A stretch of 64,000 nucleotides of DNA from DAOVFN01 sp964484305 (GTDB lineage Archaea; Aenigmatarchaeota; Aenigmatarchaeia; QMZP01): NCBI GenBank assembly GCA_964484305.1, contig CAZAEI010000002.1:33647-97646 (forward strand), written 5' to 3'. The translations under genes were made by a program, and so were the position numbers. Below, piece by piece: positions 33,952-41,839 of this stretch. Each line of letters begins with the position of its first letter. Position 1 is the first letter of the stretch. The notes beneath the pieces were generated by a model. The model was not told where the DNA came from. It searched no databases and saw nothing but the letters and a program-made list of their open reading frames with translations.

Positions 33952-35691
33952 ATGAGCAAGACCATACTCGCCATTCATGACGGGCACACTGCCACAGCTG
34001 CCATTGTCAGGGACGGGAGGATACTGGCCTGCCTCAGCGAGGAGAGGCTCAACAGGGTAAAGGAGTGGGGTGGTGTTCCCGCGCTGGCCGTGAAGGAGGT
34101 CATGAGGATTGCCGGGGTGCAGCCCGGGGATATTGACAGCGTGGTCGTTCCCTCCCTGATAAACCCCATAACGACCATGGAGGCCGGAAGGAGGAGCCTT
34201 CCCAGGAGGGTGTTCGGCCAGTCGTCAAGGCTCGTGCCAAAGGGTCTCCTGCGCTCTGACAGGTGGATCAGGCCTGCTGTCGGGGTTCTCAGGAGGTTCA
34301 GGCACACCGAGGATATCAGGAGGGTCCTCAGGGACGTCGGGATAGGGAAAGAGCCCGTATTCTGCGAGCACCACCTGGCTCACGCCGCCACCGCCCACTA
34401 TCCAAGGTGGTTCAGGAAGAAGAGGACCCTGGTCATAACAGCGGACGGCTCGGGTGACGCTGTCTCCGCAAGCATCAATATAGGCGACGGTCTTGAGATA
34501 GAGAGGGCCCTGAGCATATCGAACTACAATTCCCTGGGCGAGCTCTATTCCAGGGTGACAGAGTTCCTGGGCATGAAGCCACTCTCCCATGAGTACAAGG
34601 TCATGGGCCTGGCCCCTTACTCCAAGGAGGAGCACATCCAGAGGGCCTATAATGAGTTCAGAAAGATGATGAGGATAAGCCCGAAGAATCCCCTGCTTTT
34701 TGAGAACATGAGCGGGGTGTGGAAGTGGCAGTACCTCCAGAAGCTCCAGAGGGTGTTTGAGAGGGAGCGGTTTGACAACATAGCGGGGGGGCTGCAGAGG
34801 TTCTTTGAGGAGATAGTGGTGAAGTGGGTCGGCAACATCATGGAGCACTATGATATACATGACATCTGCCTGGCAGGCGGGCTGTTCATGAATGTAAAGG
34901 CCAACCAGAGGATTCTGGAGATGCCCGGAGTGGAGAACTTCTTTGTGATGCCATCATGCGGGGACGAGAGCCTGGCCATAGGCGCCGGCCTCTGGCAGTA
35001 CGTCCAGCTCTGCAGGGAGGACGGGACAAGGCCAAGGATAGAGCCCCTGGGGCCGCTCTACCTCGGGCCGGGATACACAGAGGATGAGCTAGAGGGGGCC
35101 ATCAGGGGAAGCGAGCTCAGAAGGAAGTACAGGGTCGAGAAGATGGGCGACATTGACGGCTATGTCGGCGAGAGGGTCGCCCGCGGGGATGTCGTGGCGA
35201 GGTTCTCAGGGAGGTGTGAGTGGGGAGCCAGGGCCCTGGGAAACAGGAGCATACTGGCTGATGCCAGGAACAGGGATGTTGTCATGAAGATAAATGAGGC
35301 TGTGAAGAACAGGGACTTCTGGATGCCCTTTGCCCCGAGCATCATGAAGGAGCGGGCAGAAGATTATATAGTCAACCCCAGGAGATTCCCGGCGCCGTAC
35401 ATGATTGTCTCGTTCGATACAACAGAGAAGGGAAGGGAGGCCCTGAGGGCGGCCCTTCACCAGTACGACTTCACTGCAAGGCCCCAGGTGGTGGAGAAGT
35501 CCTGGAATCCCGGCTACCATAGGGTTATGAAGAACTTTGAGGACGAGACCGGGGAGGGGGGCTTCCTGAACACCTCCTTTAATCTGCATGGCTATCCCAT
35601 TGTGTGCTCCCCCCAGGATGCCATAAGGACCCTGGAGGTCACGGGTCTTGAGAACCTGGCCCTGGGGGACTGGTTTATTTCTAAGAAATAG
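33952..35691 (+). CDS. NodU/CmcH-type carbamoyltransferase
   Basis: 579 residues, full length for the family. The N-terminal Kae1-like/ASKHA domain begins AIHDGHTATAAIVRDGR and carries the metal-binding CEHHLAHAATAHY segment. The C-terminal YrdC-related part includes FSGRCEWGARALGNRSI, RDFWMPFAPSIM and GGFLNTSFNLHGYPIV. The enzyme uses carbamoyl phosphate and ATP to make carbamoyl-adenylate and transfers the carbamoyl group to a hydroxyl, commonly of a sugar. The acceptor is unknown. The nearby GPT-like transferase, deacetylase and glycosyltransferase make a surface-glycan sugar plausible (inference). It stands alone, and its stop lies 1 nt from that of the converging gene. Confidence 0.92.
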   Translation: MSKTILAIHDGHTATAAIVRDGRILACLSEERLNRVKEWGGVPALAVKEVMRIAGVQPGDIDSVVVPSLINPITTMEAGRRSLPRRVFGQSSRLVPKGLLRSDRWIRPAVGVLRRFRHTEDIRRVLRDVGIGKEPVFCEHHLAHAATAHYPRWFRKKRTLVITADGSGDAVSASINIGDGLEIERALSISNYNSLGELYSRVTEFLGMKPLSHEYKVMGLAPYSKEEHIQRAYNEFRKMMRISPKNPLLFENMSGVWKWQYLQKLQRVFERERFDNIAGGLQRFFEEIVVKWVGNIMEHYDIHDICLAGGLFMNVKANQRILEMPGVENFFVMPSCGDESLAIGAGLWQYVQLCREDGTRPRIEPLGPLYLGPGYTEDELEGAIRGSELRRKYRVEKMGDIDGYVGERVARGDVVARFSGRCEWGARALGNRSILADARNRDVVMKINEAVKNRDFWMPFAPSIMKERAEDYIVNPRRFPAPYMIVSFDTTEKGREALRAALHQYDFTARPQVVEKSWNPGYHRVMKNFEDETGEGGFLNTSFNLHGYPIVCSPQDAIRTLEVTGLENLALGDWFISKK

Positions 35692-35692
35692 T

Positions 35693-36187
35693 TTACCCCC
35701 AAACTGATTCAGAATAAGCTTGGGAAAAGTATCTTTCAAGGTCTTCTATGGCTATCTCCCTGGCTGGGGTTGAGGGGGTGTCAGTAAGTTGTTTACGAAA
35801 TTCCCTTTCGAGTATATCAATGTCTCCTCGGTCCATCTGCTTTCCCGTGTTGTTTGCCTGGATAGCATCCTTATGAATGCCTGGGGTTTCAGTCCACTCC
35901 ATTGCCATTTCTTTGAATTGGTGGGGTCTGACCAGACCGGCATTGATTCCTACCCGCAAAACCGAGAGTTCTTCGTCTTTAGACCCCTCTATACGCCTGA
36001 ATTCCTGCACACGTCCCCTATATTCATCGCTAATAGCTTCACCAATTTCTGGATCTGGATGGAAAAATCTTATTTTATATATTCTTATGTATCCTGTTTT
36101 ACTGTATTTAGAATTATCTAAAAAGTCGAGATATCTGGGATTATCTGATACATTTTCCCATCCCACCATTTCAAAGGCTTCAGTCAT
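35693..36187 (-). CDS. Uncharacterised protein, AT-rich
   Basis: 164 residues, no family recognised. It is mostly hydrophilic with mixed alpha/beta segments (SKTGYIRIYKIRFFHPDPE, ELSVLRVGINAGLVRPHQF) and a C-terminal helical part (DIDILEREFRKQL). There is no signal peptide, membrane segment or cysteine cluster. Base composition and codon choice are AT-richer than the flanking genes, suggesting acquisition. ATG 36187 follows an AT-rich stretch (aataataatcgaaagcaat) that may hold the promoter. It ends 1 nt from the carbamoyltransferase stop. Confidence 0.65.
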   Translation of the reverse strand: MTEAFEMVGWENVSDNPRYLDFLDNSKYSKTGYIRIYKIRFFHPDPEIGEAISDEYRGRVQEFRRIEGSKDEELSVLRVGINAGLVRPHQFKEMAMEWTETPGIHKDAIQANNTGKQMDRGDIDILEREFRKQLTDTPSTPAREIAIEDLERYFSQAYSESVWG

Positions 36188-36218
36188 GTTTCAATAATAA
36201 TCGAAAGCAATAAATAGG

Positions 36219-36827
36219 CTAGATGCTGTCCGATTTCAGGATTCTCACAATCTCAAAGGCCTCGGCGTGGCTTACTGCGGGGCCGAGCCCCCTGAACTGG
36301 CTGAGGCCCCGGATGGCATTGATTTTCATGTAGTCCCGGCCGTTCTGGGTAGTGAACTTGTTGAGTATTTCTATCTTCCTGTCTATATAGCTGCTGATGT
36401 CCACATAGTAGTTGGGATTGAAGTTCAGGTAGAGGCTCGGGGACTCGTAGGCGAATATCTCCGGGACGAACCTGGCCGCCGAGAGGGTCGCATAGGCCGC
36501 GTTCCGGTGGTCCTGGTGGGTGTCCCTGACAGAGTGGGTGTAGACCCTTCTTGGATTCAAATCCTTGATGATGGCCTCGAGTTTTTCTATCAGTTCGTGG
36601 CTCTGGGGTACTGCGGTGTCAGGGAAATCAAACATTTGGAGCTTGGCCCCGATTTTTCTGGCAGACTCCCCGGCCTCCCTGGTCCTTACCTCAGGGTCGC
36701 CTCCCCTTTCGCCCCTGCTGAGGATTACAAAGGTTACCTCGTCCCCCCTCTTGATATGCCTCATGATTGTTCCGGTACATCCGAACTCTATGTCGTCCGG
36801 GTGTGCGCCTATTGCAATGATGTTCAT
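36219..36827 (-). CDS. PIG-L/LmbE-family N-acetylglucosaminyl deacetylase-like protein
   Basis: 202 residues with the zinc-binding AHPDD motif (residues 8-12) and the second HQDHRN motif (104-109), both complete. Family members remove acetyl from GlcNAc-containing lipids or small conjugates. It follows an ATP-grasp gene and a GPT/MraY-like GlcNAc-1-P-transferase-like gene, so a GlcNAc-linked lipid or derived sugar is the likely substrate (inference). The start ATG 36827 lies 6 nt after a hairpin/mini-ORF element whose GGTGA acts as its Shine-Dalgarno site. Confidence 0.88.
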   Translation of the reverse strand: MNIIAIGAHPDDIEFGCTGTIMRHIKRGDEVTFVILSRGERGGDPEVRTREAGESARKIGAKLQMFDFPDTAVPQSHELIEKLEAIIKDLNPRRVYTHSVRDTHQDHRNAAYATLSAARFVPEIFAYESPSLYLNFNPNYYVDISSYIDRKIEILNKFTTQNGRDYMKINAIRGLSQFRGLGPAVSHAEAFEIVRILKSDSI

Positions 36828-36833
36828 ATAATA

Positions 36834-36860
36834 TCACCTTCCGTCCCTGCGGGACGGCAT
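36834..36860 (-). repeat. Hairpin/mini-ORF element upstream of the PIG-L deacetylase gene
   Basis: On the minus strand this is ATG, CCGTCCC-GCA-GGGACGG, AAGGTGA, encoding MPSRRDGR-stop. A GGAG box sits 4 nt before its ATG. Its TGA forms the GGTGA box 6 nt before the deacetylase ATG. It lies entirely in the 51-nt spacer after the ATP-grasp gene. Confidence 0.85.
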
Positions 36861-36878
36861 ACACTCCATCTCCCTCGT

Positions 36879-37811
36879 TTATTTCATTCTCATTATCCTG
36901 TTCTCAAAGACACCCTCTCTCCACTCGGTTTGTGGGATGCCCTTCCCTGAAAGCATGCTGTAGAGGAGCTCTGCTGTGTTGGCTCCGGCCTCTGCAGTTA
37001 TGGGCAGCCCGCCAGAGAACCTGGGATTTATCTCCACCAGCTTCATCCTGCCCGAGGTGTCTGCCTTGAACTGCATGTTTGCGGGGCCTATGAACCTAAG
37101 AATGCTGCATAGCTTTTTAATCTTTTCCTCTATTTCAGGGTGCCTCTGGGTCTCCCCCCTGGTGCAGATGCCATCCCTGACCTCGAGCCTCTTCCTGGGG
37201 ACTGCCACAACCGGGTTGCCCTCGAGGTCGCAGAGCACGTCCGCTGTGTATTCCTGGCCCGGGAGGTGCTCGCAGAATACATTGTCCCTGTTTATCAGTT
37301 CCTGGGGTATTTCCATGTAATTCTGAAAAAGGCGGGTTCCCCTGCTCCCCCGGCCCCTCCTGGGCTTCATGAAGACGGGCCCCGGGCCGAAGGCCGCAAG
37401 CCCCTGGCGGCTGTCGGTGACGACATACCTGGGGCAGAAGGGCTCGTCCCTGACACTCTCGTAGAGTAGGGCCTTGTCGTCGCAGGTCTTGACCGTCGTG
37501 TATGGAGAGACCACGATCCTGGCATTGAAGTGAGCGGGCCGGTAGGAGAATACCAGGAGCTCCTCGTCGACCGTGGGGATGAGCACGTCTATTCTCTCCC
37601 TCTTTATGATTTCGTTTACGGCGCGCTTGAACGCGTCATGGCTCCTGGCGTGCGGGACCGTATAGAACCTGACCCCTGAATTACCTGTCCTGACCAGGTC
37701 CTCCCTTTTCCTGGGGTTGGAGTCGCAGGCAGCCACGACAGAGCCCCCCGGAAGGAGGCTCACCACATTGATTCCCGCGGGCCCGCCAAGGCCTGTAACA
37801 AGTATCCTCAT
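36879..37811 (-). CDS. ATP-grasp ligase-like protein
   Basis: 310 residues from ATG 37811, selected by GGTGAT 4 nt upstream; the longer reading overlaps the preceding gene. The N-terminus (MRILVTGLGGPAGINVV) is a Rossmann-like pre-ATP-grasp domain. The ATP-grasp core follows (PVFMKPRRGRGSRGTRLF, then a C-terminal KLVEINPRFSGGLP metal-binding signature), as in carbamoyl-phosphate synthase or PylC-like proteins. These form an acyl phosphate and couple it to an amine or thiol; the substrate is not predictable. Its place between a GPT-like transferase and a PIG-L deacetylase suggests it could modify the freed amino group of an amino sugar (inference). Confidence 0.85.
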   Translation of the reverse strand: MRILVTGLGGPAGINVVSLLPGGSVVAACDSNPRKREDLVRTGNSGVRFYTVPHARSHDAFKRAVNEIIKRERIDVLIPTVDEELLVFSYRPAHFNARIVVSPYTTVKTCDDKALLYESVRDEPFCPRYVVTDSRQGLAAFGPGPVFMKPRRGRGSRGTRLFQNYMEIPQELINRDNVFCEHLPGQEYTADVLCDLEGNPVVAVPRKRLEVRDGICTRGETQRHPEIEEKIKKLCSILRFIGPANMQFKADTSGRMKLVEINPRFSGGLPITAEAGANTAELLYSMLSGKGIPQTEWREGVFENRIMRMK

Positions 37812-37819
37812 TGTATCAC

Positions 37820-38824
37820 CTAACCAAAGAACCATATCAGCCCGAGGCACCAGAGAGCGTAGAGGCCTGAGATGAGGACGGTCACGTCGTTCTCATAGCA
37901 GCGGCCCCTGACCTTCCTTATGGCCCGCATGGCCACGTGGGTGAGGGACCATATCTGGCGGTAGGGCTCCCTCAGGCTGTTGTCCCTGGAGGGAATGCCG
38001 AAGCACTCGGGCTTGAATATCTCCTTGTTCTTATAGATGTAGTGGAGCTCCCTGGACTTGATTGCGCCCTCCAGGATGTACGGGGCCATGATTAGAACCG
38101 CTATGCTCTGGAAGTTTCCCATCACGGCAACCACTGCGAAGAGTGCCCCCACAAAATAGGTGAGTGTGTCCCCTGGAAAGACCCTTGAGGGGTAGCGGTT
38201 GAAACGCAGGAAGGCCAGGAGTCCGGCCGCTGCGACAAGAAGGATGGGGAAGAAGACAGTGCCTTGGGTGAACCACATGAGGGTGAGGATTCCCGTTATA
38301 GCGAGAAGGGTCTCGAGGCCGTTGAATCCACCAAGGAGGTTCACGGCATTGGTGGCCACGATAAAGCCTATGGGAACCATGACCAGGGGATAGAACAGCC
38401 AGGGCATGGCTATCTGGTGACCAAGGACAGAGACCGCAACCCTGTCCAGGAGAAAGGGTATGAGCGGGAGGACTGCCACGGCTGTTATAAGGGGTTTCTT
38501 CCACCTGACAAAGCCCCTCTTCCAGCCGCTGACATCGTCTGCGTAGGCTATCACTGTTATTATGGAAAGGGAGGTTATGGAGGCCGCTGTGACCAGGATT
38601 CGCTCCAGCTGGCATGCAGACCAGTAGCTGTTCAGAATCACAAGCATGCCCAGGAGGAAGGCCGAAAAGACCACGATTCCGCCTGTCTCGGCTACCTTGG
38701 GCTTCTCCCTCTTGTTCATGTCCCTGCCTACCAGGCCTGTCCTCGTGGCCCTCTCTATCCACTTGGGCGTCAGGATGAGGGTGGCTACAAAGGCCAGGAT
38801 TCCGGCCAGAGCGAGCTCGTACAT
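37820..38824 (-). CDS. GPT/MraY-family polyprenyl-phosphate HexNAc-1-phosphate transferase (AglH-like)
   Basis: 334 residues from ATG 38824 (GGTG 8 nt upstream). About ten hydrophobic segments fit the multi-pass membrane fold. Active-site motifs are present: YADDVSGWKRG (first DD), NAVNLLGGFNGLE and FPGDTLTYFVG. The enzyme moves a sugar-1-phosphate from UDP-HexNAc to dolichyl phosphate, the first step of archaeal N-glycan assembly. The next gene starts 8 nt after its stop, and the PIG-L deacetylase follows. With the DPM1-like gene at 28683 it could supply glycans for the sequon-rich surface proteins of this window (inference). Confidence 0.88.
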   Translation of the reverse strand: MYELALAGILAFVATLILTPKWIERATRTGLVGRDMNKREKPKVAETGGIVVFSAFLLGMLVILNSYWSACQLERILVTAASITSLSIITVIAYADDVSGWKRGFVRWKKPLITAVAVLPLIPFLLDRVAVSVLGHQIAMPWLFYPLVMVPIGFIVATNAVNLLGGFNGLETLLAITGILTLMWFTQGTVFFPILLVAAAGLLAFLRFNRYPSRVFPGDTLTYFVGALFAVVAVMGNFQSIAVLIMAPYILEGAIKSRELHYIYKNKEIFKPECFGIPSRDNSLREPYRQIWSLTHVAMRAIRKVRGRCYENDVTVLISGLYALWCLGLIWFFG

Positions 38825-38883
38825 ACAAAACACCGTAACTGAAGTGTATTGTTGTTAATTAATATATGTGTTAAGGGTTTGGT

Positions 38884-38914
38884 TAAGTATTTAAATGTCT
38901 ACTAATAAGTAGCA
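38884..38914 (+). promoter_or_regulatory. TATA box and TACTAATAAGTAGCA motif upstream of the creatininase-like gene
   Basis: TAAGTATTTAAATG (38884-38897) is a good TATA box for ATG 38924. Directly after it comes TACTAATAAGTAGCA (38900-38914), with TACT/AGTA half-sites, differing by one base from the motif at 28561-28575. In both places it lies at the expected transcription start, so a shared repressor is plausible. Confidence 0.45.
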
Positions 38915-38923
38915 AGTGATATC

Positions 38924-39937
38924 ATGTTTGAGACACTATCGCGCAGCCTCAACAAGGGCACCGAGCTGGCTGCATACTCATGGAAGGGGATGAGGGACCT
39001 GAAGCCCAAATCAGTAGAACTGCCCGTCATGAGCTGCTGGCTGAGACCAGAGGTCTATTATGATTACGTCAGGGGTAAGGGCAGGGGTGTATACAACCTT
39101 CCGCCTGTCCCTAAGGAGGCCTTCATCAAGGGCAAGAATTATGACAGGGAACTTGAAAGGGACTTTCTGAGGGCAGTTGAAAAGAAGTATGGTGATTTCA
39201 GAATGATTGATGATTTTAAGGGGCCTGAAGTAGATGATACGAATTATGACCTTGTTCTGGGAAACTTCGGTGTTATAGAGCAGCATGGCTTTCACCTGCC
39301 CCTGGATTCTGACAACATAAGGATATACGGCCTTATCGGAGAGTTTCTGGGGAAGGGGGCCGTCCGCAAATCCCTAGTGTGCCACCAGGCACCATCCCTC
39401 TCATATGGGGTCACAGGACCGTATGAGATGGATTTTCCAGGAACCATAAACACCGGGCCTGAGATTCTTGAGGGGATGTGTCGCAACTATGTCTCTGAGA
39501 TATCTGGTTCCCTAGGGAATTCAGGTATTCTGTTCCTTACGGCATATGCACACCCTGACCACCTTGGTGTGATAGAAAGAGTGGTTTATGGTTTTAAGGA
39601 AGGGCACTCGATTGAGTTCAAGTTTGACTTCGGACTCCTTGACCCTGAAAGGTTCGAGGTAAGAGGCCACGCAAGCAGGAACGAAACCTCTGTTATCATG
39701 TTTTACAGGCCAGGAATGGTTGATATGAGTCAGGCTGTGGGAGGGAAAGTTGATAGGGAGTATTTTAATAAAAGGGGCTATGTGGAGGGAGCAGAACCTG
39801 TTGGTTCGGGTGTTGATGGGGACGATGATAACAGCCCCAGACTCTCAACACCAGAATTTGGGAAGGGATATGTGGATGGCATGGTGGATGGGATTGGAAA
39901 CATGTATCAGGAAATGTCGCTCGGATATGGTGACTAA
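38924..39937 (+). CDS. Creatininase-family amidohydrolase-like protein
   Basis: 337 residues. The family's metal-binding signature is visible: GVIEQHGFHLPLDSD (Glu119, His121, Asp128/130), then YAHPDHLGVIE in place of the usual NGHGGN, and HASRNETSVIMFYRPGMVDM matching the HAG-ETS segment. Creatininase relatives in archaea include ArfB (FAPy deformylase of flavin/F420 biosynthesis) and maturation peptidases; this one is longer and has a divergent middle motif, so the substrate is open. About 90 N-terminal residues have no match I recognise. Its 3' end overlaps the converging PHP gene by 4 nt. Confidence 0.75.
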   Translation: MFETLSRSLNKGTELAAYSWKGMRDLKPKSVELPVMSCWLRPEVYYDYVRGKGRGVYNLPPVPKEAFIKGKNYDRELERDFLRAVEKKYGDFRMIDDFKGPEVDDTNYDLVLGNFGVIEQHGFHLPLDSDNIRIYGLIGEFLGKGAVRKSLVCHQAPSLSYGVTGPYEMDFPGTINTGPEILEGMCRNYVSEISGSLGNSGILFLTAYAHPDHLGVIERVVYGFKEGHSIEFKFDFGLLDPERFEVRGHASRNETSVIMFYRPGMVDMSQAVGGKVDREYFNKRGYVEGAEPVGSGVDGDDDNSPRLSTPEFGKGYVDGMVDGIGNMYQEMSLGYGD

Positions 39938-40557
39938 ATTCTCTTCAGGTCCTCCGCATAGTGAGCATCTGAATTGGTTACCATGGTGGCGCCAAGTTTT
40001 TTGCACATATCTAGGAAACCGGGTGGGGTTCTGTATGTTTCTACAAGACTGTCCTCGATGAGAACCCTTCTCTTTTTGCACTCCTTTATGATGACCTGGA
40101 GTTCTGGGGGTGTGAGGCTCACGTTTCTCAGGAAGGTCTGGGGATGGCCCCAGATATCGACCCTGGGGTGCCTGAGTGCGCCGAGGAGGGCCTGGATGAA
40201 GTCCTCCCTGGGGCCTTGGGGGAAGTCATGGAAGCTGGCAATGATAATCTCGGCCTTGCCGAGGATTTCCCTGGAGACATCCAGGCTGCCTGAGCGGTCG
40301 AGTATCTTGGTCTCGCACCCTGCCAGGATTTTGAGCCCCGGGAAGAGCTGCCTGGCCTCAATGATGTCATTGAGGAAGTCGTCGTAGTCATATGAGATTT
40401 CCATGCGAACGTGCTCTGAGAAGCATATTAGCTTGAGGCCGTTCCGGACGGCCTGCTCGCACATCTCCATTACGGTGTTAGAGCCGTCCGTGTAACTGGT
40501 GTGGACATGGAAGTCCCCGGTTTCAAGGCAGGCCCTGTATCTTTCCCAGTTCTTCAT
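39934..40557 (-). CDS. PHP-domain metal-dependent phosphoesterase
   Basis: 207 residues from ATG 40557, preceded by GGAAGGAG. The PHP motif I is GDFHVHTSYTDGSNTV, motif II CFSEHVRMEI, followed by IIASFHDFP, DIWGHPQTFL and a terminal TNSDAHY, so all four metal-binding motifs are present. Relatives are histidinol phosphatases, nucleotide phosphatases and DNA polymerase proofreading domains; a small stand-alone protein like this usually hydrolyses a small phosphoester. A GC-rich hairpin (CCTTCCGGGCCGGGAAGG on the minus strand) sits right before the start and includes the Shine-Dalgarno site. A TATA-like attaaattaattt (about 40599-40611) is ~45 nt upstream. Confidence 0.85.
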   Translation of the reverse strand: MKNWERYRACLETGDFHVHTSYTDGSNTVMEMCEQAVRNGLKLICFSEHVRMEISYDYDDFLNDIIEARQLFPGLKILAGCETKILDRSGSLDVSREILGKAEIIIASFHDFPQGPREDFIQALLGALRHPRVDIWGHPQTFLRNVSLTPPELQVIIKECKKRRVLIEDSLVETYRTPPGFLDMCKKLGATMVTNSDAHYAEDLKRI

Positions 40558-40698
40558 GGTATCTCCTTCCCGGCCCGGAAGGCCAGGCAATATAACAAAT
40601 TAATTTAATTAGTGGTTTTAATATGTAAACTATACTCATGTTCCGTCCAAGGAACGGATTTTGCGTAAAGAGTAAATATAATCAAGCAGGTGCAGGGT

Positions 40699-41217
40699 AT
40701 GGACGCAATGGAATGCATCAGGGGGAGGGCATCGGTGAGGGGCTTCCGGGGGGATGATATTACCGAACTCCTAATGGATGAGATTCTCGAGGCAGCCGTG
40801 GCAGCTCCGTCTGCAAAGAACTGCCAGGACTGGGAGTTCATAGTTGTGAAGAATCCTGAGAATAGGCAGAGGCTCGCAGGGGCTGCCCTGGGCCAGGACA
40901 TGATAGAGGAGGCCCCTGTTGTCGTGGTGGTGTGCTCGAACCTGAAGAAAAGCAGCAGGTGCGGAACGCGGGGGGAGACCCTCTATAGCATACAGGACAC
41001 GGCGGCGGCCACCCAGAACCTCATGCTCGCGGCCTGGGACAAGGGAATAGGCTCGTGCTGGGTTGGGGCCTTTGATGAGGGAAGGGTCAGGCAGGTCCTT
41101 GTCCTTCCGGAGCACGTGAGGCCCCTGGCCATAGTCCCGCTGGGCTACCCCGCTGAAACCCCCAAGAAGCCCGAGAGGTGGCCCCTCAAGGACTTTGTCC
41201 ACAGGGAGCACTTCTGA
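40699..41217 (+). CDS. Nitroreductase-family FMN-dependent oxidoreductase
   Basis: 172 residues from ATG 40699 (AGGTG about 7 nt upstream; GTG 40690 would add three residues). The N-terminal RGRASVRGFRGDDI motif binds FMN phosphate. AAPSAKNCQDWEFIVV is the second FMN-contact segment, and GIGSCWVGAFDEGRVRQVLVLP followed by PLGYPAE is the C-terminal signature. Members reduce nitro groups, quinones or other electrophiles with NAD(P)H; the physiological substrate is unknown. A TATA-like taaatataatc (about 40672-40682) suggests a very short leader. The spacer downstream holds three hairpin/mini-ORF elements before the next gene. Confidence 0.85.
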   Translation: MDAMECIRGRASVRGFRGDDITELLMDEILEAAVAAPSAKNCQDWEFIVVKNPENRQRLAGAALGQDMIEEAPVVVVVCSNLKKSSRCGTRGETLYSIQDTAAATQNLMLAAWDKGIGSCWVGAFDEGRVRQVLVLPEHVRPLAIVPLGYPAETPKKPERWPLKDFVHREHF

Positions 41218-41274
41218 ATGGTTTTAAGTTTGATGGTCAATTATTGTGAATATAAAGAGGGTTTGAAGGAGTGC

Positions 41275-41389
41275 ATGCCGTCCCGCAGGGACGGAAGGTG
41301 ATGGGGTGTATGCCGTTCCGATGCCCCTTGTGGCATAAGAGGAACGGAGGGTGAAGGAGTACATGCCGTCCCGCAGGGACGGAGGGTGA
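41275..41389 (+). repeat. Three tandem hairpin/mini-ORF elements between nitroreductase and thioredoxin-like genes
   Basis: Copy 1 (41275-41301) and copy 3 (41363-41389) are 27-nt units encoding MPSRRDGR-stop and MPSRRDGG-stop around CCGTCCC-GCA-GGGACGG. Copy 2 (41310-41354) has paired changes in both arms (CCGTTCC/GGAACGG), an inner stem ATGCC/GGCAT, and still reads as one open frame of 14 residues, MPFRCPLWHKRNGG-stop. Each ATG has a GGAG or GGGG-type box 4-5 nt upstream, and each TGA overlaps the next GGTGA box. The last box lies 6 nt before ATG 41396. Confidence 0.85.
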
Positions 41390-41395
41390 TATGAT

Positions 41396-41839
41396 ATGTC
41401 AAGCACCATGAAGCCGGCAGCTGCCATAATCATACTGATAATCATGGTCCTCTCGGCAGTGGGGTTTGCCATGAACAGTGCCACCTTCCAGCAGGAGCCC
41501 CCGGCCCCGGAGATACCCACTGTCATCAGGGAGCCTATTAGCCCTGACCAGCAGATACAGATTCTGAGGAGCGGCAGGGTCCTTATAGAGCATTTCTATC
41601 AGGAGAACTGCACGGACTGCCTGGACAAGAACGCCCAGCTCGAGACCTTTGCGAGCAGGCTCGAGGGCTATGTCGTCGTGAACGAGGTCGTGGGGAACGA
41701 GAGCAGGCTGGATATTATCGGGGCCGGAGGGAGGATAACAGACCTGACAGGCAAGCCCCTGGATTACGAGGGCCTGCTGGACACCTTCTGCGAGGTTGCG
41801 ATAGCTCAGCCCAGGGCCTGCATCATAAGGGAGTTCTAG
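41396..41839 (+). CDS. Membrane-anchored thioredoxin-like protein
   Basis: 147 residues. Residues 8-25 (AAAIIILIIMVLSAVGFA) are a signal anchor or signal peptide. The rest is an extracytoplasmic domain with VLIEHFYQENCTDC (Cys72, Cys75) at the position of a thioredoxin CxxC, followed by a helix and VVVNEVVGNES, then a GGRITDLTG segment. The family assignment is by pattern and the domain is short, so it is tentative. A role in disulfide chemistry would suit the cysteine-rich exported proteins encoded downstream (inference). The start is fixed by the GGAGGGTGAT box of the last hairpin element. It overlaps the alaS end by 4 nt. Confidence 0.65.
   Translation: MSSTMKPAAAIIILIIMVLSAVGFAMNSATFQQEPPAPEIPTVIREPISPDQQIQILRSGRVLIEHFYQENCTDCLDKNAQLETFASRLEGYVVVNEVVGNESRLDIIGAGGRITDLTGKPLDYEGLLDTFCEVAIAQPRACIIREF

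Noticed and set aside
40641..40660. Further copy of the hairpin/mini-ORF element (TTCCGTCCAAGGAACGGA)
   Set aside because: The arms are only partly paired, there is no GGTGA box or start codon at the right distance, and orientation relative to the neighbouring genes does not fit.
31203..41389. Hairpins interpreted as intrinsic terminators
   Set aside because: They lack a following T-run, are placed immediately before start codons and include the ribosome-binding site; archaeal termination mainly needs oligo-T.
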